A stretch of DNA of 64,000 bases from Saprospirales bacterium (GTDB lineage: Bacteria; Bacteroidota; Bacteroidia; Chitinophagales; Saprospiraceae). The position numbers were made by a program, and so were the translations under genes. The notes below the pieces were generated by a model. The model had not been told where the DNA came from and ran no database searches. It saw nothing but the letters and a program-made list of their open reading frames with translations. Shown piece after piece: positions 61,774 to 64,000 of the stretch. Position 1 is the first letter of the stretch; the number at the start of each line of letters is the position of its first letter. The DNA lies in NCBI GenBank assembly GCA_016719895.1, contig JADJYG010000004.1:1-64000 (forward strand), read 5' to 3'.

Positions 61774-64000
61774 ATGAGAAAAAAACTACTTCTGTCACTC
61801 CCTGCCTCGCTTTTGTTGTTATGCCACGCCATCGGGCAGGTTGCTCCACCTTGCCCTACTCCGCTCTTTCCCGGGGCAGAATCCTGTCCAACGGCATGCG
61901 TTTATTGTGATTTTGACGGCTATATGGGAATCAATAATGGCACGCCTTCCGGTGGAGCAACGGTTTGCGGTCAGATTTTCATCCATAATGACCAATGGTT
62001 CGGGTTTGTAGCTGGAACAACCAGCATAACTATTGATATTCTGACGAGCAACTGCGCAAATGGCGATGGCCTTCAGGCGGCATTCTTTGAAAATTGCCAG
62101 GACGATGCCATTACCTGTAATGGCGGTACTGGTGGCGGCGCCGGTATCCCCCTGACGCTTTCGTACTCCAATTTTGTGCCCGGCCAAACGTATTTTCTTA
62201 TGATTGACGGATATATTGGGGATGTCTGCAACTATGAAATCGATGTTACAGACGGCTCAGTAACGCCGCCCGCCCCAAGCGCACCGCCCGCTCCGCAAGG
62301 ACCAACCATGGTTTGTCCGGGGGCTTCCGTTGTTTATACCATTCCGGATATCGATGGCGCGGGATACTACCGCTGGACATCGCCGGCCGGTTCCCAAATC
62401 AACGGTGGCGGCAATAATGTCGCATTTTCAGCGCCCGACGGCACAAGCGTCACCATTACCTTCGGCAATGCCGGCGGACAGGTATGCGTGCAGGCCGGTA
62501 ACGCCTGTTTCCCACCCCAGCAATCGTGTATTTCAGTCATAAACCAACCGATTCCTCCAACCCAACTGGCCCCGGTAACGATTTGTTATGAAGACTTGCC
62601 CTTCACCTGGGAGGAAGAGCCCTTTACCACGATAAGCACCCCTGGTAACTACACTCTCACCTCTGTACCCTATGTTTCGTACCTGGGCTGCGACAGTACG
62701 GTTAAACAAACCATCACGGTAAAAAACAGGATAACCAAAAATATCGGACCGCAATACGTTTGCCCGGGCGCCTGCTTCACGATTAACGGTACCAGCTATT
62801 GTCAATCAGGCAGTTTTTCGGAGATTTTCCAATCCTACCAGGACTGTGACAGTATCGTGCAGTTCTCCATACTGAATGTGCCGATCGTAGCAAACATCCC
62901 GCCTGTTTCCGGCCTGATCAGCTGCACCAATCCTTCGCTGGTGCTCAACAGCACGGGGTCGACTACCAGCGCAACCGCCACTTATACGTGGACGAACAGC
63001 AGCGGAGCCATAATAGGCAACCAGACCACCCAAACGGTAACCGCTGGCGGCATTTACAACCTGATCGTTTCCAATTCGATCGGCCAAACGACCTGTTACG
63101 ATACAACCTTCGTGAATGTGCCGCAAAACATCGTGCTGCCTAATGCCTCAGCCCAGGGCGACACACTGACCTGTTTTCCAGGCGGAAATAGCGTAACCCT
63201 GCAGGGAGGCTCCACTACTGCGGGCGTAAACTTCCTTTGGACCGGGCCGGGAATCACGCCGGCAAATCAGAACGCGTCCAATCCAACCGTTACGGATGCC
63301 GGGTCGTATTTGCTTACGGTAACCAACCCGGCCAATAACTGCACGGCTACCGCAACCGCGATTGTAATCGCCAATAACACCGTTCCAACGGCCACCATTA
63401 CCGGCGGGCAAATCACCTGCGTGCAGCAGAGCGTTATCCTGAACAGCAGTACCAATGCGCCGACGCCCGCCTATCTCTGGTCAGGACCAGGCATCAATGC
63501 CGGCAATCAGGCGATGGAAGATCCGTTGGTAAATATCGCGGGCGACTATACCGTAACGATCACAAATACGGCCAATAATTGCAGCAGCACCGCCACCACG
63601 ACCATCCTGGCCGATACGGCCATACCGACGGCGAGCGCTGGCAGCGACCTGACTATTAACTGCCTGCAACAATCGGTAGTCCTCGGCGGTGGCGGAAGCC
63701 CGGCCAATGTGACGTTCAACTGGACCGGACCGGGCATCACCCCACCCACGCAAACCCAGGCAACCCCCACGGTGAACCAAGCAGGCCAGTATATTCTGAC
63801 GGTAACCAATCCGCAAAATGGCTGCCAGAAAGCCGATACGGCCCAGGTAGGGGCCTCGCTGACGCCTCCCACGGTGGATGCCGGGGCCGATCAGACGATC
63901 ACCTGTACGGTTACCAGCGTGACCCTGGGTGGCGCTGGCACCAGCCAGGGCGCCAATTTTCAGGTCCTGTGGACCGGTCCTGGCATCAACGCCGGAAATC
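61774..64000 (+). CDS. Third giant repeat surface protein, partial (runs off the window)
   Basis: 742 codons are open from the ATG at 61774 to the window edge. Signal peptide 'LLLSLPASLLLLCHAIGQ' then the same architecture as the 55135 gene: 'ACVYCDFDGYMGINNGTPSG', 'YFLMIDGYIGDVCNYEIDV', 'GPTMVCPGASVVYTIPDIDG', 'YLGCDSTV', 'SYQDCDSIVQFS', then Ig-like repeats ('GGSTTAGVNFLWTGPGITPA', 'AGDYTVTITNTANNCSSTAT', 'VDAGADQTITCTVTSVTLGG'). It is a tandem paralogue. The repeats have drifted ('NPANNC' in place of 'APNGC'), so the duplication is not recent. The C-terminal domain should lie to the right of the window. Confidence 0.92.
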   Translation, partial: MRKKLLLSLPASLLLLCHAIGQVAPPCPTPLFPGAESCPTACVYCDFDGYMGINNGTPSGGATVCGQIFIHNDQWFGFVAGTTSITIDILTSNCANGDGLQAAFFENCQDDAITCNGGTGGGAGIPLTLSYSNFVPGQTYFLMIDGYIGDVCNYEIDVTDGSVTPPAPSAPPAPQGPTMVCPGASVVYTIPDIDGAGYYRWTSPAGSQINGGGNNVAFSAPDGTSVTITFGNAGGQVCVQAGNACFPPQQSCISVINQPIPPTQLAPVTICYEDLPFTWEEEPFTTISTPGNYTLTSVPYVSYLGCDSTVKQTITVKNRITKNIGPQYVCPGACFTINGTSYCQSGSFSEIFQSYQDCDSIVQFSILNVPIVANIPPVSGLISCTNPSLVLNSTGSTTSATATYTWTNSSGAIIGNQTTQTVTAGGIYNLIVSNSIGQTTCYDTTFVNVPQNIVLPNASAQGDTLTCFPGGNSVTLQGGSTTAGVNFLWTGPGITPANQNASNPTVTDAGSYLLTVTNPANNCTATATAIVIANNTVPTATITGGQITCVQQSVILNSSTNAPTPAYLWSGPGINAGNQAMEDPLVNIAGDYTVTITNTANNCSSTATTTILADTAIPTASAGSDLTINCLQQSVVLGGGGSPANVTFNWTGPGITPPTQTQATPTVNQAGQYILTVTNPQNGCQKADTAQVGASLTPPTVDAGADQTITCTVTSVTLGGAGTSQGANFQVLWTGPGINAGN

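Overview
The window looks like a chromosome segment of a Bacteroidota bacterium, most likely in the Saprospiria (Lewinella/Haliscomenobacter-like). The evidence is secreted proteins ending in type IX secretion (T9SS) sorting domains, giant Ig/PKD-repeat proteins ending in gliding-motility-type C-terminal domains, promoter-like TAnnTTTG boxes, poor Shine-Dalgarno sites, and mostly G+C-rich genes. The genus-level placement is inference.

Region 1 (1-13.3 kb) is a CRISPR and mobile-element island. It opens with the 3' end of a type III-A (Csm) operon on the + strand: a small A+T-rich zinc-ribbon protein, csm5, and nine bases later a TIR-STING fusion, an effector otherwise known from CBASS antiphage systems. 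A small membrane-anchored toxin-like gene with a possible immunity gene follows, then a T9SS-secreted beta-propeller protein. On the - strand lies an adaptation operon, cas1-cas2-reverse transcriptase. It diverges from a CRISPR array of about 40 repeats (9426-12036). cas10, csm2-4 and cas6 would be to the left of the window and cannot be seen. The array runs into a graveyard of nested elements: IS21 istB and IS481-type transposase remnants, each interrupted by a MITE. Two near-identical 121-bp MITEs in opposite orientation lie on either side of the adaptation module.

Region 2 (13.4-26.9 kb) is one tightly packed - strand operon of 11 genes: five radical SAM proteins (one with a B12-binding-like domain), a NodU/TobZ-type carbamoyltransferase, a formylglycine-generating-enzyme-like protein, three glycosyltransferases (one fused to a NodB deacetylase) and a methyltransferase. 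It looks like an undescribed pathway for a decorated saccharide or a modified peptide/glycan.

Region 3 (27-45.7 kb) is ordinary: a DUF7309/DUF6930-like protein, a GT-C membrane protein, a DprE1-like oxidase, a DUF4340-like protein, DUF1761, a CMP-kinase-like protein, a YhhQ transporter, HscA, DUF1573, a bifunctional nuclease, ETF alpha/beta, a TPR protein, a DUF4292 lipoprotein, an EnvC-like protein, an M1 peptidase, a DUF6580-like membrane protein and an acyl-CoA thioesterase. Two further MITE families sit in its intergenic spaces.

Region 4 (45.7-64 kb) encodes very large secreted proteins: a subtilisin-like protease with a T9SS tail, then three giant cysteine-rich repeat proteins in tandem. 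The first of these carries two apparent frameshifts, the second is intact (2188 aa), and the third runs off the window.
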